Below, in pieces: positions 1 through 8,719 of a stretch of 64,000 nt of DNA. The stretch lies in the NCBI GenBank assembly GCA_024403675.1, contig JAKSRH010000008.1, positions 1 through 64,000 of the forward strand, in the 5' to 3' direction. The translations under genes and the position numbers were made by a program. The notes beneath the pieces were generated by a model. It made no database searches. It was given only the letters and a program-made list of their open reading frames with translations, and was not told the DNA's origin. Positions within the stretch are counted from its first letter, which is position 1. Every line of letters starts with the position of its first letter. Source of the stretch: Saccharofermentans sp. (GTDB taxonomy: Bacteria > Bacillota > Clostridia > Saccharofermentanales > Saccharofermentanaceae).

Positions 1-377
1 TCTCAATGGGAGGACATCTTGCTACATGTAATGACTCAATGGAGTTTGGTTATAGCCAGTCTGTGAGTAGAAATAGTGACCACACAGATGGTGTTTTCTA
101 TCTTGGTGGTGAGCAGCTTAGAGATACTGGTGCTTATGTGTGGACATCTGATGGATCAGGGGTTCCAATTAATACTTATGATTGGCGTGACGGTGAGCCT
201 ACATATACTGGCTCTACAGAAGATGGTAGAACTGTCGACGAATATTGCATTGTAGTTGCGCCATATAACACTCAGTATGGTGTGAGATATGTCCTTATGG
301 ATGTGCCTGATGATACACTCGATGCTGCACCATCTTATAGTGGCAAGCTTGGATTTATTCTTGAGATAGAGCGCTAA
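1..377 (+). CDS. C-type lectin-like domain protein, C-terminal fragment
   Basis: The frame is open to the left edge of the window, so the real start lies outside. The visible residues fit the second half of a C-type lectin fold: a GGHLAT motif at the start, then YLGGEQ, a W-x-DG-S turn, a YDWRDGEPTYTG stretch and a closing GFILEIE strand. GGHLAT and W-x-x-GEP are hallmark positions of the family, which binds carbohydrates or proteins, usually outside the cell. Bacterial members often sit at the end of longer secreted or membrane proteins, so the missing N-terminus may carry a signal or another domain. Ends in TAA. The fold call is from motif recognition only. Confidence 0.6.
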   Translation, partial: SMGGHLATCNDSMEFGYSQSVSRNSDHTDGVFYLGGEQLRDTGAYVWTSDGSGVPINTYDWRDGEPTYTGSTEDGRTVDEYCIVVAPYNTQYGVRYVLMDVPDDTLDAAPSYSGKLGFILEIER

Positions 378-460
378 TACCTTACTAATATCTATTGTTC
401 GCTAGACGCTTGAGCCCCTGTTTTTTCATGGATTAGTAACATTATTGTATTAATACCTGT

Positions 461-466
461 GATAAT
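461..466 (+). promoter_or_regulatory. Extended -10 element next to a start codon
   Basis: TGTGATAAT gives an extended -10 (GATAAT with TG one base upstream), and the ATG of the next gene begins only 9 bases after it. No Shine-Dalgarno sequence lies between. Transcription should start at about the ATG, which suggests a leaderless message. No clear -35 is visible. Confidence 0.4.
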
Positions 467-474
467 ATTTAATC

Positions 475-3400
475 ATGGGAAATACGACGCTTTCAATTAT
501 TTACATAACAATATCAGTCTTAGTTGTAATAATAGATATTATTACGGCTTGTTTTGTTTTTTCTGAAAAGAAAAATTATTCGCATGTATTGGGTCTTACG
601 TGTCTCGCATCAAGTATGGTTCAGATTATTTATCTCATATCAATATTTGCTGAGAGATATTTTTACGTATCATTCTTCTCGAGTTTGTATTTCTTGAGCA
701 TAGATTTTGCCGTTCTCGTAACATTGACGTTCATTAGAGCTGATGCGCAGAGGAAAAAGATTCATGCCCATGGTTTCTTTAAGTATTTAATTACTATATG
801 GTTTGTAGTGGATGTCATTATTATGATGACAAATCCATTTAAAGAAATTGCAGTTCACTATGCTTATGTTGGTGGCGGACTTGCAAAGTATGCATATGTT
901 CAAAAACCATTATTTTGGTTACATTTAATCTATGTTTACTTGATGGTTATTGTCATTATTTTCCATCTTGTTGTTAGAGCAGCGAATATGCCAAAGGAAT
1001 ATCGTAGGCAGTACAATACCACTATCATTAGTATTATTGCCATAGTTTTGCTTAATGCGTTATTCTTAATTAATCCTACTTTCTTCGGCAGTGATGCGCT
1101 TGATTTTTCTATTTGGGGTTATTCCATAGCTACACTTTCTCTTTATATGAATTTCTTTAGATATCCACTTAGAAAGATGAGAGGATATTATCATGAGTGG
1201 ATTGTAGAGAATGTAAATCAGGGTGTAGTTTTATTTAACTTTGAAAACTCTTTGATTATTCATAATGATAAGGTTCATACTATCTTCCCAGATGTTGAGA
1301 TTGCTGAGGAAATGAACATAGAAGAGTTCTTGAAGCAGTTGAATTTGGAAGTGCGTAAAGAGCAGTTTTATGATGACTATTCTTTCCAGCATTATGTAAA
1401 AAAGGATGACAGAGAAGTCCCTGTTAGATTTGACCATAGATGTCTTAAGAATGATCAAGGTATAGTTCTTGGACAGCTTTTCGTATTTACTGATGAGATT
1501 GGTGAGACAGATCTTCTTACTTCTTTCTACGGATGGGAGAAGTTTAAGCAGGTTCTTCGTGACGCACCAGATGTATTTGACCCACCTATTACTATTGCTG
1601 TATGTGATATTAATGGCCTTGGTGACATTAATAACAGATATGGTAAGAGTGCTGGTGACCAGGCAATTAAAATCTTGGCAAATGCTATTAGGAAGTATTT
1701 TACAGGACAGTCTTATTATGTTCGTGGCCAAGAAGCTAGTCTTATCGTATTGAGTTTTGACCTTGACGAAAAGCAAGCTAAGGAAAGACTTGAACTTGTG
1801 CAAAAAGAGGTACTATCTTCCCAGGAGCTCGATTGTATTATCAATATTCAGAGTGCTATAGGAATTGTTGATGATGAGAAAGACGATGTACTCGCTATCG
1901 TAAAGCAGGCATTCCAGAGCATGAAGAATAAGAAGCTTCTTGATGTTAAGTCTAGAAAGTCAGAGCTTGTTACTTCCCTTGTAAAGACTTTGGCTGAGTG
2001 TGATAACGATACAGAGGCTCATGTAAGAAGAACTCAGAAGATGGGTGAAGAGCTTGGTAAGCGTCTGGGCCTTACTGATGTTCAGCAGTCTGATTTGGCA
2101 CTTCTTTGTATTCTTCATGATATTGGTAAGATTGGTATCCCACTTGAGATTCTTAATAAGCCAAGTAGACTTAATGATTCTGAGTGGCGAATGATGAAAA
2201 CTCATACTGAGAAGGGTTACCAGATTGCCACAAGCTCCCAGGAGTTAACACATGTCGCAGATATGATTTTGCACCATCACGAGAGCTGGGATGGTCGTGG
2301 ATATCCTGACGGACTTTCTAAGGAGTCTATCCCTCTTTTGTCTAGAATTATTGCAGTTGTAGATTCATATGATGCCATGGTAAATGATCGTGCATATAGA
2401 CCAGCAATGCCGGTAGAGGATGCGATTAGAGAGCTTAAGCGATGCGCAGGTACTCAGTTCGATCCAAGCATTGTAAATGAGTTTATTAGAATGCTTCCTG
2501 AGATTGGTGAAATCGATAGCGACGAGAATCTTGAGATATTTAATAGCGCACCTGCGGAAGTATCTTCTGATGATAAAACTGTCGAAATAGTTAATAGCAA
2601 TGTTAATGTTCATGAAGTAACTTATTGTAGATATGTTCTTGATGAGAAGATGAAGATTATTCGTGTTGATGATCAGTTCGAGGCCCTCACTGGTTATACT
2701 AAGGAAGACATCAAGAATAATGATATCCTTCAGTTAGACCTTCTTCCTGAGGAAGATAGAACAGAGTATTTGCGTCTTGTAAATGAGCAGATAGGCCATA
2801 AGGGTTTGGCATATTTTGAGCATCGTATCAAACGTAAGGATGGCACAATTGTATTCGTATTCTGTTATGGAAAGGTATATTACGATTCTGCTGAGATGGC
2901 TGAGCGTTCTGAGATAATCGTATTTGATAGTGCAGATACATATGCTATGAGGCTCATGCTTAATGAGGAAAAGAGTAAGGCTGAGGTACGTCTTTCTAAG
3001 TGGGAAGATAAGTATAGATGTGACTCCTTAACAGGTCTTCTTAATCACGAAGCATATAAGAATGATATCGAGGGAAGACTGTTGGACGATAACTCCAAGA
3101 TTATGCTCCTCATGATGGATGTGGATAAGTTTAAGGGTTATAACGACACCTATGGTCATAAGGCTGGAGATGAATTCCTTATCATGTTGTCACATGCATT
3201 AACAGAGACTTTGCGTAAGGATGACTTGGCATGTCGTATGGGTGGAGATGAGTTCTCTGCAGCCCTTTTCTATAATAGTGATGTTTCTGATTCAATTATG
3301 ATTGATCGAGCTCAGCAGATATGTGATAAGTTGAATCTTATTCTTACTGCTGAAAAGGGTGGAACAAGTCTTTCTATGGGAGTTATTATTTCTTCTAAGG

Positions 3401-3495
3401 AAAAGAAGTCCTTTAATTTCTTGTATGAGCGAGCAGATCAGGCACTATATGAAGCAAAAGAAGCTGGACGTGCCAGAATGGTCGTATATAAATAA
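475..3495 (+). CDS. Membrane c-di-GMP protein: 7TM, degenerate GGDEF, HD-GYP, PAS, GGDEF
   Basis: A 1006-residue multidomain signalling protein. Residues 1-230 are a seven-helix membrane region like histidine-kinase N-terminal 7TM modules. A PAS-like stretch follows. A degenerate GGDEF domain comes next (about 343-480), whose signature is RGQEA (417-421), so it should not make c-di-GMP. The HD-GYP phosphodiesterase domain has HD at 548-549 and GYP at 609-611 with all main metal-ligand motifs. A PAS domain (about 705-825) leads into an intact GGDEF domain (GGDEF 923-927) with an RxxD inhibitory site (R914-D917). It probably both makes and degrades c-di-GMP in response to a membrane or cytosolic cue. 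There is no ribosome binding site before the ATG. The next gene starts 70 bases downstream with its own promoter. Confidence 0.9.
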   Translation: MGNTTLSIIYITISVLVVIIDIITACFVFSEKKNYSHVLGLTCLASSMVQIIYLISIFAERYFYVSFFSSLYFLSIDFAVLVTLTFIRADAQRKKIHAHGFFKYLITIWFVVDVIIMMTNPFKEIAVHYAYVGGGLAKYAYVQKPLFWLHLIYVYLMVIVIIFHLVVRAANMPKEYRRQYNTTIISIIAIVLLNALFLINPTFFGSDALDFSIWGYSIATLSLYMNFFRYPLRKMRGYYHEWIVENVNQGVVLFNFENSLIIHNDKVHTIFPDVEIAEEMNIEEFLKQLNLEVRKEQFYDDYSFQHYVKKDDREVPVRFDHRCLKNDQGIVLGQLFVFTDEIGETDLLTSFYGWEKFKQVLRDAPDVFDPPITIAVCDINGLGDINNRYGKSAGDQAIKILANAIRKYFTGQSYYVRGQEASLIVLSFDLDEKQAKERLELVQKEVLSSQELDCIINIQSAIGIVDDEKDDVLAIVKQAFQSMKNKKLLDVKSRKSELVTSLVKTLAECDNDTEAHVRRTQKMGEELGKRLGLTDVQQSDLALLCILHDIGKIGIPLEILNKPSRLNDSEWRMMKTHTEKGYQIATSSQELTHVADMILHHHESWDGRGYPDGLSKESIPLLSRIIAVVDSYDAMVNDRAYRPAMPVEDAIRELKRCAGTQFDPSIVNEFIRMLPEIGEIDSDENLEIFNSAPAEVSSDDKTVEIVNSNVNVHEVTYCRYVLDEKMKIIRVDDQFEALTGYTKEDIKNNDILQLDLLPEEDRTEYLRLVNEQIGHKGLAYFEHRIKRKDGTIVFVFCYGKVYYDSAEMAERSEIIVFDSADTYAMRLMLNEEKSKAEVRLSKWEDKYRCDSLTGLLNHEAYKNDIEGRLLDDNSKIMLLMMDVDKFKGYNDTYGHKAGDEFLIMLSHALTETLRKDDLACRMGGDEFSAALFYNSDVSDSIMIDRAQQICDKLNLILTAEKGGTSLSMGVIISSKEKKSFNFLYERADQALYEAKEAGRARMVVYK

Positions 3496-3498
3496 TCC

Positions 3499-3527
3499 TT
3501 TTCAAATTGAAGGGTACTCTCTATAAT
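3499..3527 (+). promoter_or_regulatory. Predicted promoter
   Basis: TTTTCA and TATAAT are separated by 17 bases, upstream of the small membrane protein at 3565. The -35 matches the consensus at four of six positions. Confidence 0.4.
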
Positions 3528-3564
3528 ATAAAATAATTTTTATTGTGTCGAAGGATGGATAGGT

Positions 3565-4155
3565 ATGAGTGATCAGCTTACTTTTGATGAACTATTTGAA
3601 AGCGAATTAAAAAATTATCCACAGTTACTCGTGTGGAATAATTTGACAAAAATTATTTCTATTGTCCCAGCAATTCTTTATTTGATAATTCTTGCAGTTA
3701 TTAAAATTGAAAGTCCAGATGCTTTAATGAGCTATACACTTAGAGGATTTTTATATTTTGCATGTTATGGAGGATTTCTAAAAACATTCTTCGAACTAGA
3801 AAAAGCAGATTTGTTTGTAATTGTTTTTGGAATTGGTAACTTATTTTTCTTTGTAAATAATCTTTTTTATACAGGTGTTCCATCCATTATCGGAATTCTT
3901 ATTGATATGGTTATGGTTTGGATTGCTGTTAGTGTATACAATTACTGCAAGGCTAAGGAGAATGCACAGAATAGAGCATTTGAGTTTAATCGTTACCAGC
4001 TTAATAAGAAGACAGAGCAGGCTGAAAAAGATCTCGAAAATGAGAAAAAAGAAGCTCGTAAGGAGAGTTCACAGAGAGCTTCTGATACAGTTAAGGATCT
4101 TGAGTTAAATACTACATTTTCCAAGGCATTCGAAGACTTCCAGAAGAATAAGTAA
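3565..4155 (+). CDS. Four-helix membrane protein with coiled-coil tail, unknown function
   Basis: A 196-residue protein I cannot place in a named family. Four hydrophobic segments at about residues 28-48, 57-75, 83-103 and 106-128 are followed by a charged, Glu/Lys-rich tail (about 130-190) that should form a coiled coil in the cytoplasm. The start is supported by the sequence AAGGATGGATAGGT just upstream. The gene has its own promoter and ends at a strong bidirectional terminator, so it looks monocistronic. Possible roles, such as scaffolding or stress sensing, would be guesses. Confidence 0.7.
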   Translation: MSDQLTFDELFESELKNYPQLLVWNNLTKIISIVPAILYLIILAVIKIESPDALMSYTLRGFLYFACYGGFLKTFFELEKADLFVIVFGIGNLFFFVNNLFYTGVPSIIGILIDMVMVWIAVSVYNYCKAKENAQNRAFEFNRYQLNKKTEQAEKDLENEKKEARKESSQRASDTVKDLELNTTFSKAFEDFQKNK

Positions 4156-4175
4156 TTTTAATTTTTACGCATTAA

Positions 4176-4204
4176 AAATGCCTCCGATATTTTCGGAGGC
4201 ATTT
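4176..4204. terminator. Bidirectional intrinsic terminator
   Basis: A perfect 12-base-pair stem (AAATGCCTCCGA pairing with its complement, 5-base loop) lies between two convergent genes, with A- and T-rich flanks that serve both strands. Confidence 0.85.
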
Positions 4205-4223
4205 AGTTTGCTTTGAAAAAGGA

Positions 4224-4709
4224 TTACATCTCGATACCGTTCTTCTTAAGAATCATCTTCATGTAAAGTGGCTGGAAGATAAAGATAAGAATCCAACCAA
4301 CAATAAAGCAAATTACAAGTGAGCTAAGGAACATGATGATAAATGGTGGCATGTGTTCCAAAGCTGCAGGATCATTTTTTGATGCCTGCACACGTGCAAG
4401 AGCAACCATAGCAAGAGTAATGATTGGTGTGTAAATTGCATCTGAAGCAAGAGCAGATAATGCTTTACCCTTAAATGTGTTGCTTGATGTTTTTGCCTTA
4501 GCGCACACTGAATCTCCAACCTTCTTCATAGGTACAATAAGGCCAATAATGATAGAGATAATGAAACTAGCAATAAAGCTAATAACAATACCAATAATGA
4601 TTGCTGGCACAGGTCTTTGGCCGCCACCTGTGATGTTACCGACGATAGACAAACCAAGGCTCATAGTAGCGCCCATAAGTAGGCTCATCTGCATTCCAAT
4701 TTTTTTCAT
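4224..4709 (-). CDS. Four-helix membrane protein, DUF2798-like
   Basis: A 161-residue membrane protein with hydrophobic segments at about 8-25, 35-60, 85-105 and 122-148. The second helix ends in IVPMKKVGD and a similar turn recurs near the C-terminus (IFQPLYMK), so it looks like a tandem of a two-helix unit of the DUF2798 type. This assignment is tentative. A strong AGGGAGGA ribosome site precedes the ATG. It lies 34 bases downstream of the flavodoxin-like gene on the same strand and may be cotranscribed with it, and it ends at the shared terminator. The function is unknown. Confidence 0.65.
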   Translation of the reverse strand: MKKIGMQMSLLMGATMSLGLSIVGNITGGGQRPVPAIIIGIVISFIASFIISIIIGLIVPMKKVGDSVCAKAKTSSNTFKGKALSALASDAIYTPIITLAMVALARVQASKNDPAALEHMPPFIIMFLSSLVICFIVGWILIFIFQPLYMKMILKKNGIEM

Positions 4710-4743
4710 ATAATTTCCTCCCTGCTTATATAAAAAATATTAT

Positions 4744-6138
4744 TTATTTTTTCTTTCCAAAAAGTCCAAGAAAACCGCCTTTCTCTGCTTTACCTTCGTC
4801 TCCATCACCCTTGCGAAGGTGTTCTACATAAGACATATCTCTGTATTTACGACGCTTAGTAAGTTTTGGTGTAGTGCCTTCCCCATTAAGTGTCATGTTG
4901 TATGGCATAAGTCTCATTTTGCATGCCATCTGACCGCCTTTGAGATCGTCAATATAACGCACATTAGTGTTCATTAACTGAGGCTTGTAGTAACCTTCTT
5001 TCTTGTAGTGAGCATAATCAATTGGACACATAATCTGAAGGTGATTTGCAAGCTCTGCGAATCGAGTATTAAGTGTTTCTGAGAAGAAATTTCTTTGTCC
5101 GATAAGCTCGTTATTCATGATGAGAATAGTGTCATTTACCTGAGAAGTAATATCGAATTCTTGATCCTTAATTCTTAGATAGTGAGTACCAGCCACGTAG
5201 CAGCGACCGATACCTACAGTTGCCTCTTCCCACTGTGTGAAGTCGTACATAGACTTCATGCGAGCTTCTGTATCCTCGTCACTTTCTACGAAGGAGATAT
5301 TAATAGTCTCATCACCAGTTCCTGCACGACCGAACTGAACATGGCGGTCGATATATGTCTTGTATTTCTGACCTAGCATACCGTACTTAAGGTTACCCAA
5401 ATTAACAAGCAAGTCAGTACCTGTACCAATCTTATCAACAAGATCTACGAAGTCATCCTTCATGCAGCAAATACGGTTACTGTAGCAGGCAAAACAAGCG
5501 GTACATGGAGCGATTTTGTATTCATCAAGATTGAAGCACTCTACGTCGCATCCGCGTGCCTTATATAGATTAGCTACTTTATCTACAGTGGATGCTGCAA
5601 GGCCAGCATTAATAATAGCTACACGGCGCTTCTCAGTAACCTGTGGAACGTTACCTGTTCTTCTGATATCGATAGTTTCCTTAGTGTACTGGAACCAGCG
5701 GTATACCTCTTCGCGGCCTGTCTCTGTAAGCATAGAATCATCTTTAAGAGAAAGGAAACGAAGTCCATTAAGCTTCTCGCCCTCGATCCAACGGGAAACA
5801 TATTTGTGCGCGCCTACATCATAAAGGAAATTACTAGAAGTGATATAAGTGAAGAACTTCTTGTTAATATCATCACCAAGCTTAGCCTTCATACCGGCAG
5901 CGAGCTGGTCTAACATGCTCATCATTTGTGAGTGAACGTTAAGGTGAAAAATACTAGACAAAATCATGATGAGATCTGATTCACATGCGCAGTCTATAAC
6001 ACTTTCTTCGCATGTTACTTTAGTTGTTAAGTGAACAATAAATTCATCATCTGGGTAGTACTTTTTCAAAAAATTAATTGTCTGTAAAGTGAGAGAAGTT
6101 TCTCCCTTAGGACTGCAAGAAAGAACACAAATTTTCAT
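4744..6138 (-). CDS. Double flavodoxin-like / iron-sulfur flavoprotein
   Basis: A 464-residue cytosolic protein with two consecutive flavodoxin-like folds. The first begins with KICVLSCSPKGETS, the loop that binds FMN phosphate in NADPH-dependent FMN reductases. The second begins at about residue 170 with RRVAIINAGLAAST and carries a PCTACFACYSNRICCMKDDF segment. This matches the compact cysteine motif of iron-sulfur flavoproteins (clustered Cys followed by Asp-Asp), so an iron-sulfur cluster next to the second flavin is likely. A Lys/Gly-rich tail (GLFGKKK) ends the protein. I start at the ATG with a GGGGGG site 8 bases upstream, rather than the GTG two codons earlier. The electron donor and acceptor cannot be told. 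Confidence 0.75.
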   Translation of the reverse strand: MKICVLSCSPKGETSLTLQTINFLKKYYPDDEFIVHLTTKVTCEESVIDCACESDLIMILSSIFHLNVHSQMMSMLDQLAAGMKAKLGDDINKKFFTYITSSNFLYDVGAHKYVSRWIEGEKLNGLRFLSLKDDSMLTETGREEVYRWFQYTKETIDIRRTGNVPQVTEKRRVAIINAGLAASTVDKVANLYKARGCDVECFNLDEYKIAPCTACFACYSNRICCMKDDFVDLVDKIGTGTDLLVNLGNLKYGMLGQKYKTYIDRHVQFGRAGTGDETINISFVESDEDTEARMKSMYDFTQWEEATVGIGRCYVAGTHYLRIKDQEFDITSQVNDTILIMNNELIGQRNFFSETLNTRFAELANHLQIMCPIDYAHYKKEGYYKPQLMNTNVRYIDDLKGGQMACKMRLMPYNMTLNGEGTTPKLTKRRKYRDMSYVEHLRKGDGDEGKAEKGGFLGLFGKKK

Positions 6139-6173
6139 AAACACATCCCCCCAAAAGTAATTCCTTTTTGATT

Positions 6174-6207
6174 ATAGCAATGATAGATGATATATATCAT
6201 TTGCTAT
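6174..6207. promoter_or_regulatory. Nested inverted repeat between divergent genes
   Basis: A perfect 14-base palindrome (ATGATATATATCAT, 6187-6200) is enclosed by ATAGCAA and TTGCTAT arms. It sits in the divergent region before the flavoprotein gene (minus) and the receiver gene (plus). It could be an operator. No regulator is assigned. Confidence 0.35.
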
Positions 6208-6268
6208 TTCCCACAATTTACAGAAGATTTATTTTGCACATTCACGAGTGAGGGCCAAAAGGTGATAT

Positions 6269-6274
6269 TATAAT
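6269..6274 (+). promoter_or_regulatory. -10 element (TATAAT)
   Basis: A consensus TATAAT lies 30 bases before the receiver-domain gene. No clear -35 is present at 16-18 bases upstream. Confidence 0.4.
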
Positions 6275-6303
6275 AAGAGATTTTATAGAGTAGGAAGGAC
6301 TTT

Positions 6304-6717
6304 ATGGTTACTATATATATCGTTGGTGATTCCGAGGGTATGAGAGGGATGATAAGTGATGGACTTATTGGTCTTGATTGTGCCGTAGTAGCGGAAGCAG
6401 ATAATGTGGATGCTGTTAATGGTTATAAGCAGTTCACACCAGATATCACATTCCTCGATTTGGCACTTCCTGGCATGAAGGAAATGCAGATATTAAAGAT
6501 GATCAAGAAAGTAAACCCAGATGCATATGTGGTTTGCTATGATTCCACTAACAATAAGAAGGCTGCGCTTGATGCCATGATGAGCGGTGCAAGATATGTG
6601 GTGCCAATTATTATCAAGCTTGAGGGTGGACGACTCATGTCCAATCGCGAAGGTATTCGTGGAGACATGATTGAAGTACTTAATGATTTTAATAAGCATA
6701 AAGGAGAGAGCAAATGA
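6304..6717 (+). CDS. Stand-alone response-regulator receiver domain
   Basis: A 137-residue CheY-like receiver with no output domain. The phosphoacceptor is D52 in TFLDLALPGMKE. Acidic residues D9 and E11 replace the usual adjacent acidic pair. The conserved Lys-Pro after beta strand 5 is not obvious, because the segment reads YVVPIIIKLEGG. Phosphorylation chemistry may therefore be weakened. The ribosome site AGGAAGGA is good. The stop overlaps the start of the acetyltransferase by four bases (ATGA), so the two are translationally coupled. No histidine kinase is adjacent. Confidence 0.75.
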   Translation: MVTIYIVGDSEGMRGMISDGLIGLDCAVVAEADNVDAVNGYKQFTPDITFLDLALPGMKEMQILKMIKKVNPDAYVVCYDSTNNKKAALDAMMSGARYVVPIIIKLEGGRLMSNREGIRGDMIEVLNDFNKHKGESK

Positions 6718-7265
6718 ACCAGAGAGATCAAATGTTAAATGGCGAGCCATTCAATGTAAATTTGGATGATAATCTTCTTAATGACAGAAGAAAGTGTCGT
6801 GAGCTTTGCTTTGAGTATAATCAGATAAGTCCAGCAAATGGTGCTGAGCGTAAGCAGCGTATTCGTGGAATTCTTGGTAGCACAGGAAAAGAAATTAATG
6901 TGGAGCCTCCTTTTTATTGCGATTATGGTTGGAATATTGAAGTAGGTGATGAGTTTAATTCTGAGTGCAATCTTGTTATTCAGGATGCAGGTGGGGTTAC
7001 ATTTGGAGACAATGTTTATATTGGTCCTAACTGCGGTTTTTATACTAAGGCACGTCCTTTTGATGTGGAGCGTCGTAATGAAGGTGTAGAGTTTGCGCGT
7101 CCTATCAAGGTTGGTAATAACGTTTGCTTTGGAGCAAATGTTCATGTATTCCAGGGCGTTACTATCGGTGATGGTGCAATGATTCTCGGAGGATCTATCG
7201 TTACTGATGATGTACCAGCCGGTGCAGTGGTTTCAGGTAATCCTTGTAAGCCTATTGGTGAGTAA
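6714..7265 (+). CDS. Maltose/galactoside O-acetyltransferase family protein, catalytic His replaced
   Basis: A 183-residue member of the LacA/Maa/NodL hexapeptide-repeat acetyltransferases. It has an N-terminal helical cap (MLNGEPF, RRKCRELCFEYN) and a left-handed beta-helix with I/V-G-x-x-x repeats, ending in the typical GNPCKPIG. In the family the catalytic His sits in a T-x-T-H-P segment. Here the aligned segment is YTKARPFD and the residue is Arg114. The usual W-I-G-G after the linker is CFGAN. Acetyl transfer may be lost or altered, and a sequencing error is unlikely to explain both changes. It overlaps the receiver gene and precedes a beta-glucosidase, suggesting a sugar-related operon. 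Confidence 0.8.
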   Translation: MNQRDQMLNGEPFNVNLDDNLLNDRRKCRELCFEYNQISPANGAERKQRIRGILGSTGKEINVEPPFYCDYGWNIEVGDEFNSECNLVIQDAGGVTFGDNVYIGPNCGFYTKARPFDVERRNEGVEFARPIKVGNNVCFGANVHVFQGVTIGDGAMILGGSIVTDDVPAGAVVSGNPCKPIGE

Positions 7266-7286
7266 AAAGTACTTAGGGGGTTATTT

Positions 7287-8633
7287 ATGTCTTTTTCAAA
7301 AGATTTTATTTGGGGAGCAGCGGCAGCAGCCTATCAGGTAGAGGGCGCTTGGAATGAGGACGGTAAAGGTCCTAATATCTGGGATGTAACTGCTAAATAT
7401 AATGAGCACATTAAGCATAGTGAGACAGGTGAAGTATCTGCTGATCACTATCATCACATGAAGGAAGATGTGGCTCTTATGAAGGAGATTGGTCTCAAGG
7501 CTTATCGTTTCTCCATAAGCTGGACACGTGTCCTTCCAGATGGTATTGGCAAGGTAAATGAGAAGGGATTGAAGTTCTATTCTGACCTTGTAGATGAGCT
7601 TCTCGCTAACGGTATCGAGCCGCTTGTTACTATCTATCACTGGGATTATCCATATGCACTTGAGCGTATTGGTGGATGGCGTAATAAGGACTCTTCTGAT
7701 TGGTTCCTCGAGTACACAAAGGTTATCGTAGACGCACTTTCTGATCGTGTTAAGTATTGGATGACATTAAATGAGCCACAGTGTTCACTTGGTTGTGGTT
7801 ACTTGGTGGGTGCTTTCGCGCCATTCCAGAAGTGCTCCACACCAGAGCTCCTCGAAATGGGTGCTAACATGCTCCTTGCTCATGGCAAGGCTGTTAAGTA
7901 TATTCGTGAGCACGCTAAGCAGGAGTCAAAGATTAGTATGGCACCTTATGCTGACTGCTATGCTCCTGAGAACGATTCTGAGGAAGCTTTCGAGAAGGCT
8001 TATAAAGAGTCATTTGTAAGTGAGGGCAGTCAGTTCCTTTTCTCCATGACTTATTGGTCTGATCCAATTTACCTTGGACATTACCCAGAGGACTTCATGG
8101 AGCAGTATGGTGACATGGTTCCTAAGTTCACTGATGAAGAGTGGGCTATGATTTCTGCACCTTTGGATTTCTATGGTGTTAATATCTACCGCGTAGGTTC
8201 TGGCAATGCTAGTCGTGGTGAATATGGTCGTGATTGGTATCAGGGACGTCCTCATACAGGTATTGGTTGGGCAGTAACTCCAGAGGCTTTGTACTGGGCT
8301 CCTAAGATGCTTTATAAGCGTTATGGTCTTCCTGTTATGATTACTGAAAATGGTATGAGTGAGCACGACTGGGTATCTCTTGATGGCAAGGTTCATGATA
8401 CATATAGAATCGACTTCACACATCGTTACCTTAGAGAGCTTAAGAAGGTATCTGAGGAGATCCCTCTTATTGGTTATATGCATTGGTCTGTAATGGATAA
8501 CTACGAGTGGGCTGACGGCTATGATGAGAGATTTGGTCTCATTTATGTTGATTACCAGACACAGAAGCGTACCATAAAGGACTCTGCATACTGGTACAAG
8601 AACGTTATCGAGAGTAACGGAGCTAATTTGTAA
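7287..8633 (+). CDS. bglA: Glycoside hydrolase family 1 beta-glucosidase
   Basis: A 448-residue cytosolic enzyme of the usual GH1 length that hydrolyses beta-linked glucosides such as cellobiose. Visible GH1 landmarks are the N-terminal FIWGAAAAAYQVEGAW, the RFSISWTRVLP motif, the acid/base Glu163 in TLNEP and the nucleophile Glu354 in ITENG, followed by Y-D-F-type MDNYEWADGY near the end. No signal peptide is present, and it lacks the phosphate-binding signature of 6-phospho-beta-glucosidases as far as I can tell, so free cellobiose or aryl glucosides are more likely substrates. The ribosome site AGGGGG is clear. It follows the acetyltransferase by 21 bases and ends at a terminator. Confidence 0.92.
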   Translation: MSFSKDFIWGAAAAAYQVEGAWNEDGKGPNIWDVTAKYNEHIKHSETGEVSADHYHHMKEDVALMKEIGLKAYRFSISWTRVLPDGIGKVNEKGLKFYSDLVDELLANGIEPLVTIYHWDYPYALERIGGWRNKDSSDWFLEYTKVIVDALSDRVKYWMTLNEPQCSLGCGYLVGAFAPFQKCSTPELLEMGANMLLAHGKAVKYIREHAKQESKISMAPYADCYAPENDSEEAFEKAYKESFVSEGSQFLFSMTYWSDPIYLGHYPEDFMEQYGDMVPKFTDEEWAMISAPLDFYGVNIYRVGSGNASRGEYGRDWYQGRPHTGIGWAVTPEALYWAPKMLYKRYGLPVMITENGMSEHDWVSLDGKVHDTYRIDFTHRYLRELKKVSEEIPLIGYMHWSVMDNYEWADGYDERFGLIYVDYQTQKRTIKDSAYWYKNVIESNGANL

Positions 8634-8642
8634 AAATATAAT

Positions 8643-8681
8643 GACATTATTCTCTCTAGCTGGGAGAATAATGTCTTTTTT
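8643..8681 (+). terminator. Intrinsic terminator after beta-glucosidase
   Basis: A 12-base-pair stem (GACATTATTCTC with its complement, 9-base loop) is followed by six T. Confidence 0.9.
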
Positions 8682-8719
8682 AAAAGTATAATTAATTTTG
8701 GAAAGTGGGCCGATTATAA

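Noticed and set aside
378-474. A terminator between the lectin-like gene and the c-di-GMP gene
   Set aside because: A T run exists near 421, but no convincing stem precedes it.
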